Shown piece after piece: positions 45,645 to 53,662 of a DNA stretch of 64,000 nucleotides (position 1 is the stretch's first letter; each line of letters opens with the position of its first letter). A program made the translations under genes and the position numbers. Source of the stretch: Spirochaetota bacterium (GTDB lineage: Bacteria; Spirochaetota; UBA4802; UBA5550); NCBI GenBank assembly GCA_017999915.1, contig JAGNKX010000007.1:128488-192487 (forward strand). Reading direction: 5' to 3'. The notes under the pieces were generated by a model. That model saw only the letters and a list, made by a program, of their open reading frames with translations, had not been told where the DNA came from and did not search any database.

Positions 45645-45913
45645 GGGATTTGGGTAGCAGTCGTAAATTAGGGGTGCATGGGCCATCCCGCTCGTCCGCC
45701 TCATATAAGCAGAGCCAAATGCGACCTCCTGTCGCGGCTCTGCACTCGGACATCCTGTCCAGCGCAGCTTGTTGACTCGGCGGAATCGGCGACATCCGTC
45801 GCTGCTACTGCCAGGATGGCAGTAGTGTCGCGAAGGGCATGGAGGCCCGTGAGCGACCTCGCTGGGATGGCTCCATGCCCCCCCCCCTAAAATTATACTG
45901 CTACCCGGGATTT
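45645..45913. mobile_element. Foldback element with terminal inverted repeats and 7-bp flanking direct repeat
   Basis: The element (45652-45906) starts GGGTAGCAGTCGTAAATTAGGGG and ends with its near-complement CCCCTAAAATTATACTGCTACCC. Next inside, CATGGGCCATCCC pairs with GGGATGGCTCCATG. The core (45685-45796) is almost identical to the copy at 1890-2005, with the same GCGAC-ctcct-GTCGC and GGAC-atcct-GTCC hairpins, plus an extra block containing ACTGCC-agga-TGGCAGT. GGGATTT flanks the element directly on both sides (45645-45651 and 45907-45913), as expected of a target-site duplication. No transposase is encoded. The 45555-45990 gap holds nothing else but a promoter. Confidence 0.7.
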
Positions 45914-45932
45914 GCCGTTTAAGTAAATTTTC

Positions 45933-45961
45933 TTGACATTATTGATATCAGGGGATGAAAA
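45933..45961 (+). promoter_or_regulatory. Possible promoter of the EF-Tu-domain-2-like gene
   Basis: A perfect TTGACA (45933-45938) is followed, 17 bases on, by TGAAAA, a weak -10. It lies 27 bases beyond the mobile element and about 30 bases before the start codon, so the element did not separate it from the gene. Confidence 0.4.
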
Positions 45962-45990
45962 TTAACCCAACATCTGTAAGGAGTTCCATC

Positions 45991-46245
45991 ATGGAAGAAG
46001 AAAAAGTCGGCATCATTGTCAAGTATTTCGCCAAGCCCAATGTGGCCGCCATTGAATTGACCGACGGCTCGCTGAAAGTCGGGGATACCATCCGCATTCA
46101 TGGCCATAGCACCGATTTTCAGCAGCAGATCGATTCTATGCAGATCGAACACGCCACAGTGACAGTAGCTGAAAAGGGCGCGTCGATAGGCATCAAGGTC
46201 AAAGACCGCGTCCGCGAACATGATGTCGTCTATATCGTGAAGTAG
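45991..46245 (+). CDS. Small translation-factor-like protein (EF-Tu domain 2 fold)
   Basis: This 84-residue protein is a lone beta-barrel resembling domain 2 of translational GTPases: KVGIIVKYFAKPNVAAIELTDGSLKVGDTIRIHGHSTDF and then VKDRVREHDVVYIV. It has no GTPase domain. Similar small proteins are widespread in anaerobes and archaea, but their function is unknown. AAGGAG with good spacing supports the ATG at 45991; an in-frame ATG at 45955 adds 12 residues. It lies between the foldback element and a solo copy of that element's end. Confidence 0.8.
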   Translation: MEEEKVGIIVKYFAKPNVAAIELTDGSLKVGDTIRIHGHSTDFQQQIDSMQIEHATVTVAEKGASIGIKVKDRVREHDVVYIVK

Positions 46246-46385
46246 GCGGGCTTTATACTCTTATACAGAATCCAAGAATTCTGCCGGGGGGGAACTATGC
46301 GGAAAAACGCCCCGGATACCTGCAAATAGATATCGATTCCTCGCAGCTTTCCTGTTATAATCTTGAACCTTCCAACCAGTACCGG

Positions 46386-46407
46386 CCCTGATTTACGACT
46401 GCTACCC
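46386..46407. repeat. Solo inverted copy of the foldback element's end
   Basis: This 22-base stretch is the reverse complement of 45652-45673 at 21 of 22 positions (GGGTAGCAGTCGTAAAT core). It faces the element across the small EF-Tu-like gene, about 480 bases from its right end. The remaining 46246-46534 gap is AT-rich with no gene. Confidence 0.65.
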
Positions 46408-46534
46408 CTGATTTTCAGCGTTTAAATTATAAAAAAAGCTTGCTTACTTCTGCGAATGGTATTACATCAATGTTGTATTGAGCCATTGTGCGCTTGAGAT
46501 GCCGACCGCCAGATATACAGGAAGGGGGTTTTGA

Positions 46535-46738
46535 GTGAACAGCGTTTATAAAGTCATAGAAATCATCGGGACCAGCGACACGTCCTGGGAAGACGCGGCT
46601 AAGAACGCCATAGAAACCGCATCTAAATCCTTAAAGGATATACGGGTCGCGGAAGTGAAGGAGCTTGATATCAGCGTCGACAACAACAAGCTTGTCTACC
46701 GCATCAAGCTGAGATTATCATTTAAGTTCGTGGATTAA
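46535..46738 (+). CDS. Dodecin-family flavin-binding protein
   Basis: Dodecins form hollow 12-mers that store flavin or, in some cases, CoA. The 67-residue protein has the full pattern: VYKVIEIIGTSDTSWEDAAKNAIETASKSL, with the flavin-stacking tryptophan in SWEDA, and VAEVKELDISVDNNKLVYRIKLRLSFKF. The start is GTG at 46535, with a GGGGG stretch upstream. It stands alone between small genes. Confidence 0.93.
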   Translation: MNSVYKVIEIIGTSDTSWEDAAKNAIETASKSLKDIRVAEVKELDISVDNNKLVYRIKLRLSFKFVD

Positions 46739-46869
46739 TAGTATATGCTTGTTTACGGGATCCTGTGAGGAGAGATCGTTGCCATCACGGTTTTCCCTGC
46801 AGGTATGTCCGGTGTTGCCGGTATGGGGCAGCAAGGAGATAAGCAATAATACGCGCGAGAAGGTGCGCC

Positions 46870-47220
46870 ATGGGGTTGTTCGATCAGATTACTGAAATCG
46901 CAAAAGGCCTGGGAGGCCAGAAGGGCGCCAACCAGGGACTGCTGGAAGGGGTCGCGGACATGCTGAAGGGGGGCGGCCTCCGAAACGTCGTTGACACCTT
47001 GATGGGCAGCGGCCTTGAAGACGTCGTAAAATCCTGGGTGGGAACGGGAGGCAACAAACCGATCAGCGTCGAGCAGCTGAAGAGCGCCCTCGGTCCCGAG
47101 AAGCTCGAGGAGCTCGCCTCACGGGCCGGCATCCCGGCGGACCAGGCGTCAAAGGTGCTCAAGGACATCCTGCCGGACATCATCGACAAGCTGACGCCGA
47201 ACGGAAAGGTATCGGAATAG
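46870..47220 (+). CDS. YidB-family (DUF937) protein
   Basis: This 116-residue protein resembles E. coli YidB: MGLFDQITEIAKGLGGQKGANQ, a glycine-rich middle (MLKGGGLRNVVDTLMGSGLED), WVGTGGNKPISVEQLKSALGPEKLEELA, then PADQASKVLKDILPDIIDKLTPNG. The second half is a three-helix domain that recurs in the family. The function is unknown; it is cytoplasmic, with no signal peptide. It precedes namZ by 38 bases. Confidence 0.88.
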   Translation: MGLFDQITEIAKGLGGQKGANQGLLEGVADMLKGGGLRNVVDTLMGSGLEDVVKSWVGTGGNKPISVEQLKSALGPEKLEELASRAGIPADQASKVLKDILPDIIDKLTPNGKVSE

Positions 47221-47258
47221 CGTGATATCCGCAGGTGCGGGGAGGATCATCATAGGAC

Positions 47259-48422
47259 ATGATACATACCGGTCTTGACCGTCTCCTCGCCAGATCCGAT
47301 ACGCTGAGAAACAGAAACGTAGGGTTGATCGCGAACCATACGTCCGTCAACAACGCCCTGAGGTACAGCTGGGACCTCCTGAGCGGCGAAGGCGTCGAAA
47401 TCAGAAAGATCTTTTCGCCGGAGCACGGCCTTTTCGGAACCGAACAGGACCAGGTCCCCGTTTCCGGCCGTATCGATTTCCCTTTCGACATCATCAACCT
47501 GTACGGGGAGACCGGCGATTCGCTCGCGCCGGTCCGGTCCCATCTCGCCGGGCTCGATTGCGTCCTGTTCGACATACAGGATATCGGAACGCGGTATTAT
47601 ACCTATGTGAACACGATGGTATTGTTCCTGAAGGAGCTTCATTCGCAGGACATCGAATTGATGGTCCTTGACCGCCCCAATCCCCTCGGCGGGAACGCCG
47701 TGGAAGGCCCTGTTTTAAAAAAAGGATTCGAATCCTTCGTGGGACTGCTGCCGGTGCCGGTGCGGCACGGGCTCACTGCCGGGGAGCTTGCCCGCCTCGC
47801 CGTTGACTATTTCAAGCTTGACGTCAATCTCAGGGTGATCGAGATGACCGGGTGGAGCCGCGACATGTTCTACGATGACACGGGTCTGCCCTGGGTCCCG
47901 CCTTCGCCGAATATGCCGACCCTTAAAACCGCCTTTGTGTATCCCGGCATGTGCCTGTTCGAGGGCACCAGCGCGTCGGAGGGGAGGGGAACCACGACGC
48001 CCTTCGAGATGATAGGCGCGCCGGGGGTCAGCCCCCGGGACCTCGCGGATCGCCTCAATGAATGGGATCTGCCGGGCGTTTATTTCAGGCCGGTATATTT
48101 TAAGCCGACGTTCAATAAATTCCGCGGCGAAACCGTCGGCGGCGTGTATATTCACGTCACTGACCGGGAGATATTCAGGCCTTTTCTTGCCGGTATCGCC
48201 CTGGTATGCGCCCTCCGCGATATGATGCCCGGGTTCCAGTTTTTATCAGGCGTATACGAATTCAACGACAGGCATCCGGCTTTCGACCTCCTCGCCGGCG
48301 GCTCGGTTATCCGGGAAATGATATGTGAGGGTAAGCCCCTTGATAGGATAGAGGCCCTGTGGGAGAAAGAGGAAAAGGTCTTCGCCGGCATTACCGGGGA
48401 ATATCACATCTATCCCCAATAG
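47259..48422 (+). CDS. namZ: DUF1343 protein, NamZ-like exo-beta-N-acetylmuramidase
   Basis: NamZ family enzymes remove N-acetylmuramic acid from the ends of peptidoglycan fragments. The 387-residue protein has the family pattern GLDRLLARSDTLRNRNVGLIANH, FSPEHGLFG, LFDIQDIGTRYYTY, LDRPNPLGG, WVPPSPNMPT and EGTSASEGRGTT. It has no obvious signal peptide, unlike Bacillus NamZ, so it may act on imported muropeptides in the cytoplasm. The GGAGG-like site is weak but the start is clear. It is not near other recycling genes here. Confidence 0.9.
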   Translation: MIHTGLDRLLARSDTLRNRNVGLIANHTSVNNALRYSWDLLSGEGVEIRKIFSPEHGLFGTEQDQVPVSGRIDFPFDIINLYGETGDSLAPVRSHLAGLDCVLFDIQDIGTRYYTYVNTMVLFLKELHSQDIELMVLDRPNPLGGNAVEGPVLKKGFESFVGLLPVPVRHGLTAGELARLAVDYFKLDVNLRVIEMTGWSRDMFYDDTGLPWVPPSPNMPTLKTAFVYPGMCLFEGTSASEGRGTTTPFEMIGAPGVSPRDLADRLNEWDLPGVYFRPVYFKPTFNKFRGETVGGVYIHVTDREIFRPFLAGIALVCALRDMMPGFQFLSGVYEFNDRHPAFDLLAGGSVIREMICEGKPLDRIEALWEKEEKVFAGITGEYHIYPQ

Positions 48423-48443
48423 CCGCTCATCCGCCTGAACGCG

Positions 48444-49397
48444 TTATTCCTTCGTGAGGTCCTCGATTATCTTGAGGGATGAATGCGTGCAGGTCATGTC
48501 GTCTTTATAAAGCGTGTCAATGATGATGATGATCTCGGTGCGCACGTTTTTCTGGATGATGAAATAATATTCCCCCGCCAGCTTGCGTACCAGGTCGATT
48601 CCCCGGCCCGTTTCCGAAATCAGGTCCGTGACGTCCTCCTGCGTTTCCCACGCCCTGTCCAGCAGAATGTTCTGTTCGATGACCTTGTTTATGCTGTCCA
48701 GGATCTTCATCCGCGACAGCTTCCCGTTGTAGTCGTCAATGGCTATACCGTAGGTGTGCTCGGACCGGCCGAAATAGATGTCCACGAACTCGTCATCATC
48801 GAGCTGTACGGCGATGCGCAGCTTTTTCTCGTCAGTGAGCCCGTGGGAATGATACACGGCGTTGATGACCATCTCGTTGAGGATAAGCGTCATGGTTGTC
48901 TTGTTTTCGATCGTGAATCCCCAGCGCTCTATTTCCTGGATAATCAGTGCGACGGCCTTCTTGATCTGTTTCGAGGCGGTAATGCGTATTTTTTTCGTCT
49001 CGATGATGCCGGGTATGTAATTGTGGAGGCCGAAGATGTTTTTCTTTGTTATGAGCTTATCCGCGAGATTGAGGATCTCTTCTTTCCGGAAGGGCTTGCA
49101 CAGGACGTTGCCGATCCCTTCCTTGAAAATTACGTCGAAAAAGGTGTCAATGTTACGGTCGGTCGTCATAATCGTCGGGATATAAGGATAGGCCTTCTGG
49201 ATATAATTGTACAGGTCGAAGGCGTTGTCTCCCGGCAGCTCGACTTCCGATACGACGAGATCGAAGTCGATGGACTTCAGCTTTTTCATGGCGTCATAGG
49301 CGGACTCGCATAATTCAACGCTATAGCCTCCGTCCCTGAACATTTTCACCAGGGAGTCCTTCATTATGGAAAAATCAACGATTAGAACATTGTACAT
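48444..49397 (-). CDS. Atypical response regulator fused to a SpoIIAB-like ATPase domain
   Basis: This 317-residue protein has an N-terminal receiver domain (1-120) and a C-terminal histidine-kinase-like ATPase domain (about 175-300). In the receiver, Lys101 (CKPF) is kept but the phospho-acceptor position is glutamate (Glu51 in LVVSEVELPG), and only one acidic residue, Asp8, remains at the N-terminal site. The receiver may therefore not be phosphorylated. The ATPase domain has the N box LILNEMVINAVYHS and resembles anti-sigma factor kinases, with a G-box-like ETGRGI. There is no dimerisation/histidine box. I start at the ATG at 49397, with AAAGGTGG upstream. It may control a sigma-factor switch. 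Confidence 0.82.
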   Translation of the reverse strand: MYNVLIVDFSIMKDSLVKMFRDGGYSVELCESAYDAMKKLKSIDFDLVVSEVELPGDNAFDLYNYIQKAYPYIPTIMTTDRNIDTFFDVIFKEGIGNVLCKPFRKEEILNLADKLITKKNIFGLHNYIPGIIETKKIRITASKQIKKAVALIIQEIERWGFTIENKTTMTLILNEMVINAVYHSHGLTDEKKLRIAVQLDDDEFVDIYFGRSEHTYGIAIDDYNGKLSRMKILDSINKVIEQNILLDRAWETQEDVTDLISETGRGIDLVRKLAGEYYFIIQKNVRTEIIIIIDTLYKDDMTCTHSSLKIIEDLTKE

Positions 49398-49649
49398 GCC
49401 GGCAATCCACCTTTTGAATCTGCAATTAATTGGCCGCACAATTGATTATTGTGCAACAAAAATATGGAAAAAACTACAGAAAATGACTCCTTCTGTCCGA
49501 AAATAATATTGAAATAATGGATTCAGCTGATATTATATAAAGGAATGGTATTACGCATCCGCCGATTGGGCGGGAATGAATATACCTCTAATGGAATAAG
49601 GAACGAGATAATTCTACAGCAATGTAACTGACAGAGAGTGGAGGACATG

Positions 49650-50351
49650 ATGAAGAAAGCAATGATAATGGCGGCGTGCGTGATTCTTTCGGCGGCTATC
49701 GCCGGGGCGCAGGAAAAGGAGAAGAAGGGAAGCGACCAGGAATATAAATTGACCTCTCAGACCCTTGACCAGCAGGGCTCGGAGCTCGATAAGCAGGTCA
49801 CGAACTACTCGGCCAGAATGGCCGACATCATTAAAAAATATAACCTTCTCAAGACGACGGGCATCAGGATAATTCCCTACCAGACCACCTACGCCCAGGG
49901 CCAGGATTACATCGAGATGGAAAAATACAGCTTCATCAAGGACGACATATATAACAAGGATGTCGTCGGCGTGCAATCGAGGAAGATCAAGCTCTACACG
50001 AACGGCGATACGCTTTCCAAGATCGAATCGGAAATATATGACCATTTCTACTGGGCGGGTACTTCGAATATCGTTCGTATCACCGATCCCAGCCCCACCA
50101 CGGATGGGACCGATGATATCGTCTTCACCCATATCGTGAACGGAAGGACCTATCTTGAAAACAAGAAGCTTTCTGAAATAAAGAACACCACCGCCTATCC
50201 GATACGCAACGACCTGAAAAGGGAGTTCCTTGTGCCGCATATGTCATACTTCATGAATTCGCTGCTGTTCATCGCAGAAGCGTATTTTAAAGGGATGAAA
50301 GACGCCGAAGAAGGCATGACCGAGTACTTGAAGAAAGCGAAAAAATTCTAG
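49650..50351 (+). CDS. Secreted protein of unknown function
   Basis: This 233-residue protein has a signal peptide (KKAMIMAACVILSAAIAGAQ) and a mature domain rich in Lys, Asp and Tyr with no recognisable motif. Its length and content (IIKKYNLLKTTGIRIIPYQTTYAQG, DDIVFTHIVNGRTYLENKK) loosely suggest a spirochaete periplasmic structural protein; a link to the Leptospira flagellar sheath proteins FcpA/FcpB is a guess from memory. I chose the ATG at 49650, five bases after GGAGG; 49647 is also possible. A clear terminator follows at 50381. Confidence 0.6.
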   Translation: MKKAMIMAACVILSAAIAGAQEKEKKGSDQEYKLTSQTLDQQGSELDKQVTNYSARMADIIKKYNLLKTTGIRIIPYQTTYAQGQDYIEMEKYSFIKDDIYNKDVVGVQSRKIKLYTNGDTLSKIESEIYDHFYWAGTSNIVRITDPSPTTDGTDDIVFTHIVNGRTYLENKKLSEIKNTTAYPIRNDLKREFLVPHMSYFMNSLLFIAEAYFKGMKDAEEGMTEYLKKAKKF

Positions 50352-50380
50352 TACATTGATATACTTTAATCATGGAAGAG

Positions 50381-50414
50381 AAGAAGGCTGTCCAATGCGA
50401 CAGTCTTCTTTGTT
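50381..50414 (+). terminator. Terminator after the secreted-protein gene
   Basis: AAGAAGGCTGTC (50381-50392) pairs with GACAGTCTTCTT (50399-50410), with a single G-T pair, loop CAATGC, then TGTTTT. It isolates the secreted-protein gene from ugd. Confidence 0.75.
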
Positions 50415-50474
50415 TTCGGAAGCCTTTTGATTGATGGCGGCTGCCAAGGTATATGACCGGTATACATAAAATTG

Positions 50475-50503
50475 TTGACACTATTTGATATCAAATATGT
50501 TAT
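50475..50503 (+). promoter_or_regulatory. Strong sigma-70-like promoter of ugd
   Basis: A perfect TTGACA (50475-50480) and TGTTAT (50498-50503) are separated by 17 bases. The spacer contains the palindrome TTTGATATCAAA, a possible operator. The predicted leader is about 100 bases. Confidence 0.7.
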
Positions 50504-50613
50504 TCCAAACAATTGATTATACGGCAGTATCCGATTCCGGCATGGGAATCCTGTTGTTAAACCGAGTTGAAAATAATCTATTATTATCCTACTGAAATAA
50601 ACCGGAGAATGTT

Positions 50614-51936
50614 ATGAAACTTTCTGTCATCGGCACCGGCTATGTCGGTCTCGTTACCGGCACCTGCTTCGCCGACATGGGAAACGACGTGTGGTGCATC
50701 GATATAGACGAGAAGAAAATCCAGGGCCTGAAAAACGGCATTTTGCCGATTTACGAGCCCGGTCTCGATGAAATGGTGAAGAGGAATCATACTGAGGGAA
50801 GACTCAGGTTCACGACGAACCTGAAGGAGGGTATTTCAGAATCGATGTACGCCTTCATAGCCGTGGGAACGCCCTCCGATGAAGACGGGTCGGCTGACCT
50901 TCAGCACGTCCTCGAGGTGGCCCGCCAGATAGGCAGGTGCATAGAGAAATACATCGTTATCGTCGACAAGTCGACGGTTCCGGTGGGCACGGCGGAAAAG
51001 GTGCGACAGGCCGTCAGGGAAGAGCTTGAGAAGAGGGGAAGGGGTGACATCGCCTTTGACGTTGTATCCAATCCCGAGTTTCTCAAGGAAGGGAACGCAG
51101 TGGAGGACTTTATCAGGCCGGACCGCGTCATCATCGGCGCGGACAACAGCCGGTCCGCGGACCTGATGCGGGACCTCTATTCGACCTTTGTCCGCAAGGG
51201 CGACCGCGTCATGACCATGGACATACCTTCCGCTGAACTGTCGAAATACGCCGCCAACGCGATGCTGGCGACGCGGATCAGCTTCATGAACGAACTCGCT
51301 CACCTGTGCGAAGCGTCCGGCGCAAACATCGAGAGCGTGCGAAAAGGCATCGGTTCTGACAGCCGGATCGGCAACGCCTTCCTGTACGCGGGCATTGGGT
51401 ACGGCGGATCCTGTTTCCCCAAGGACGTCAAGGCCCTTATCTATACGCTGAAGGATTTTGGTTTTGACGCCAAGATATTGAGCGCCGTGGAGTCGGTGAA
51501 CAAGGACCAGCGTACTTTCTTTGTGAACAAGATTGTCGGCCACCTGGGAGAGAACCTCGAGGGGAAAAGTTTCGCGGTATGGGGCCTTGCCTTTAAGCCG
51601 CAGACCGATGACATGCGGGAAGCCCCGGCCATTGATATCATCACCGAGCTGAGAAAACGCGGCGCCTCTTTCAAGGCTTATGATCCCATCGCGGTGGAAA
51701 ACGCGCGGAAGGTCATCGGCGATGAGAGAATCGAATACGTGAAAAACAACTACGATACGCTGAAGGGGGCCGACGCCCTCCTGCTCCTTACGGAATGGCA
51801 TCACTTCAGGAAGCCCGATTTCGACAAGATTAAGTCGCTGATGAAAAAGCCGGTCATCTTCGACGGAAGGAACCAGTATGAGCCGGATAAGATGAAGGAG
51901 CTGGGGTTTACGTATTATAGTATAGGCAGGAATTAA
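50614..51936 (+). CDS. ugd: UDP-glucose 6-dehydrogenase
   Basis: Ugd oxidises UDP-glucose to UDP-glucuronate with two NAD, feeding surface polysaccharides. The 440-residue protein starts KLSVIGTGYVGLVTGTCFADMG (NAD fold) and has VDKSTVPVGTAEKVR, NPEFLKEGNAVEDF, the catalytic cysteine in GIGYGGSCFPKDVKAL, and the C-terminal domain WGLAFKPQTDDMREAPA. The binding site is CCGGAG before the ATG. It has its own promoter and no glycosyltransferase neighbours here. Confidence 0.96.
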   Translation: MKLSVIGTGYVGLVTGTCFADMGNDVWCIDIDEKKIQGLKNGILPIYEPGLDEMVKRNHTEGRLRFTTNLKEGISESMYAFIAVGTPSDEDGSADLQHVLEVARQIGRCIEKYIVIVDKSTVPVGTAEKVRQAVREELEKRGRGDIAFDVVSNPEFLKEGNAVEDFIRPDRVIIGADNSRSADLMRDLYSTFVRKGDRVMTMDIPSAELSKYAANAMLATRISFMNELAHLCEASGANIESVRKGIGSDSRIGNAFLYAGIGYGGSCFPKDVKALIYTLKDFGFDAKILSAVESVNKDQRTFFVNKIVGHLGENLEGKSFAVWGLAFKPQTDDMREAPAIDIITELRKRGASFKAYDPIAVENARKVIGDERIEYVKNNYDTLKGADALLLLTEWHHFRKPDFDKIKSLMKKPVIFDGRNQYEPDKMKELGFTYYSIGRN

Positions 51937-51978
51937 AACCACCCAAGTTTATACATGACATCTTGACTCATCCAATTG

Positions 51979-52080
51979 AGGGGCGCATGTTGCTCCCGCT
52001 CACCCGCCAAAATAGTACGTCCTGTACTATGTCGGGCGGGGGCATCCTGCCCCCTGTGAGCGTGAACAACTCGCGCCCCT
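51979..52080. repeat. Foldback hairpin element, fourth copy
   Basis: The outer arms AGGGGCGC and GCGCCCCT lie near the ends. Inner arms GCTCAC (51998-52003) and GTGAGC (52056-52061) pair, as do CCCGCC and GGGCGG. Two hairpins sit inside: AGTAC-gtcct-GTACT (52014-52028) and GGGGGC-atcct-GCCCCC (52038-52054). It lies between the convergent ugd and tatD genes. The core sequence differs from the copies at 1874 and 45652, but the loop rule and CCCGCTC start are shared. Confidence 0.7.
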
Positions 52081-52124
52081 TATTTCATTATCATAATAAG
52101 ATCCTAATATAGCATAATTATTCT

Positions 52125-52895
52125 TTATACCCGCAAATTAAACAACCTCATCGCGTTTGCCGTTGTATGCTCCGCCACCTGTTCGACCGTATCCCCCGTG
52201 ATCTCCACCGCGGCCTCAAGGCTGTAAAGAATATAGTGAGGCCTGTTGATCTCGCCGTGCTTCTGGACCGGCGGGATATCGGGGCTGTCGGTCTCCAGGA
52301 GGAAATGCCCTGGGTAGATCCTCTTCATGACGGCTGCGCGTTTTTTACTGTTGCGGTAGGTGAGGGTGCCTCCCATGGAAAAGGAGAGGCCCAGCCTGAT
52401 GAGCTCGTCGGCGAGCTCGGGGCTTCCCGAGAAGGAATGTATGATGCCGCCGGCGCGCAGCGGGCCGCCCTGCTTGAGCGACAGGATCAGCTCGTTGAAG
52501 GCGCCGCGGCAGTGTATGATCACGGGAAGGTCGATCTCCCTGGCAACGGAAAGCTGGGCCTCAAAAAAATCCAATTGCCTGTCGAAGGGCACCATCTCGC
52601 TTTTCCTGTCGAGGCCTATCTCGCCGATGGCGACCGCGCCCAGGTCCCGGGCGGCGTACAGTCCCTGGATCGCGTCCCGGTAGCTCTCCCGGATATACCA
52701 GGGGTGGATCCCCAGGGCGCATTCCACCTCGGCATAGCGGTCTGCGATGCTCCGGGATAACTCCCACTGGCCAGGCGTAATCGACGAGGTTATGAGCTTG
52801 ACGATGCCGGCGCAGCGGGCCTCGTTGATGACACGGTCAAGATCATTGACGAAATGATCGCTTTCGAGATGGCAGTGGGCGTCGACCAGGTTCAT
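52125..52895 (-). CDS. tatD: TatD-family metal-dependent hydrolase
   Basis: TatD enzymes are two-metal DNases/hydrolases of the amidohydrolase fold. The 256-residue protein starts MNLVDAHCHLESDHF (metal-binding HxH), has GEIGLDRKSE, a histidine pair in LPVIIHCRGAF and HSFSGS, and ends with LETDSPDIPPV. All the metal ligands are present. It is upstream of nothing on the same strand but follows yjbQ by three bases, so the two are co-transcribed (yjbQ first). Confidence 0.93.
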   Translation of the reverse strand: MNLVDAHCHLESDHFVNDLDRVINEARCAGIVKLITSSITPGQWELSRSIADRYAEVECALGIHPWYIRESYRDAIQGLYAARDLGAVAIGEIGLDRKSEMVPFDRQLDFFEAQLSVAREIDLPVIIHCRGAFNELILSLKQGGPLRAGGIIHSFSGSPELADELIRLGLSFSMGGTLTYRNSKKRAAVMKRIYPGHFLLETDSPDIPPVQKHGEINRPHYILYSLEAAVEITGDTVEQVAEHTTANAMRLFNLRV

Positions 52896-52898
52896 GGA

Positions 52899-53318
52899 TC
52901 ATTCACCGATTATCTTAACCAGGACCTTCTTGGGCCTCATGCCGTCGAATTCGGCGTAATAGATCTGCTCCCAGGGACCGAAATCGAGCTTGCCCCCGGT
53001 AACGGCCACAACCACCTCCCGTCCCATGACCGACCTCTTGATATGGGCGTCGCCGTTATCCTCGCCGGTGCGGTTGTGACGGTATCGGGAGACAGGCTCA
53101 TGGGGCGCGAGGCCCTCAAGGAAATCATCGAAGTCCTGGATGAGGCCGCTCTCGGCGTCGTTGATGTAGACCGAGGCGGTGATATGCATGGCGTTCACCA
53201 GGCAGATTCCTTCCCGGACGCCGCTTCGTATGACAAGGTCTTCGACGGTATCGGTAATGTTGATATAGTCACGGCGCTTTTTCGTATTGAAGGTAAGGTG
53301 TTCTGTCAGAGATTTCAT
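52899..53318 (-). CDS. yjbQ: YjbQ/UPF0047-family protein
   Basis: This 139-residue protein belongs to the UPF0047 family, which has weak thiamine-phosphate-synthase activity in E. coli. It carries [36 protein letters not shown], with the conserved histidine, and the metal/phosphate region [27 protein letters not shown], then [16 protein letters not shown]. The length is normal. The gene runs into tatD. Its own promoter is not clear in the gap 53319-53662. Confidence 0.92.
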   Translation of the reverse strand: MKSLTEHLTFNTKKRRDYINITDTVEDLVIRSGVREGICLVNAMHITASVYINDAESGLIQDFDDFLEGLAPHEPVSRYRHNRTGEDNGDAHIKRSVMGREVVVAVTGGKLDFGPWEQIYYAEFDGMRPKKVLVKIIGE

Positions 53319-53540
53319 TGCCAGCTCCTTGCCCCATTCGTTGAGGGGAGTATATCATGGACAAATTCTAACATGATGTGTTTGAATCATGCAATTAAAA
53401 TTAGATCGATTACGGCATTTTTTGATTTTTTATGGGGCCTGAAAATTGTCAGCCCTGACACATGAAAAAATGCTGTTAGATAAATATTTTAATTGAATTC
53501 TGACCAATATTGTCCACCATGGTTTTTGTTTTGTCACCCG

Positions 53541-53560
53541 TTAAGGGCAACCGCCCTTAA
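53541..53560. terminator. Hairpin TTAAGGGC/GCCCTTAA
   Basis: A perfect eight-base stem around AACC lies in the divergent gap between yjbQ and glpA. No long T-run follows; it may be an operator or a small structured element. Apart from this and the glpA promoter, the 53319-53662 gap shows no gene. Confidence 0.4.
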
Positions 53561-53606
53561 TAAAACTGTATCCTGTTAAGATGATCTCACCGGTATTGTT
53601 AAACTA

Positions 53607-53636
53607 TTGACAAGAAAATGCCGGATCAAATGTAAT
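53607..53636 (+). promoter_or_regulatory. Sigma-70-like promoter of the glp-hdr operon
   Basis: A perfect TTGACA (53607-53612) and TGTAAT (53631-53636) are 18 bases apart. The start codon of glpA lies 27 bases beyond the -10 box, so the leader is short. Confidence 0.65.
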
Positions 53637-53662
53637 AGTTGCTTTCAACAAGGAGCGAATAG

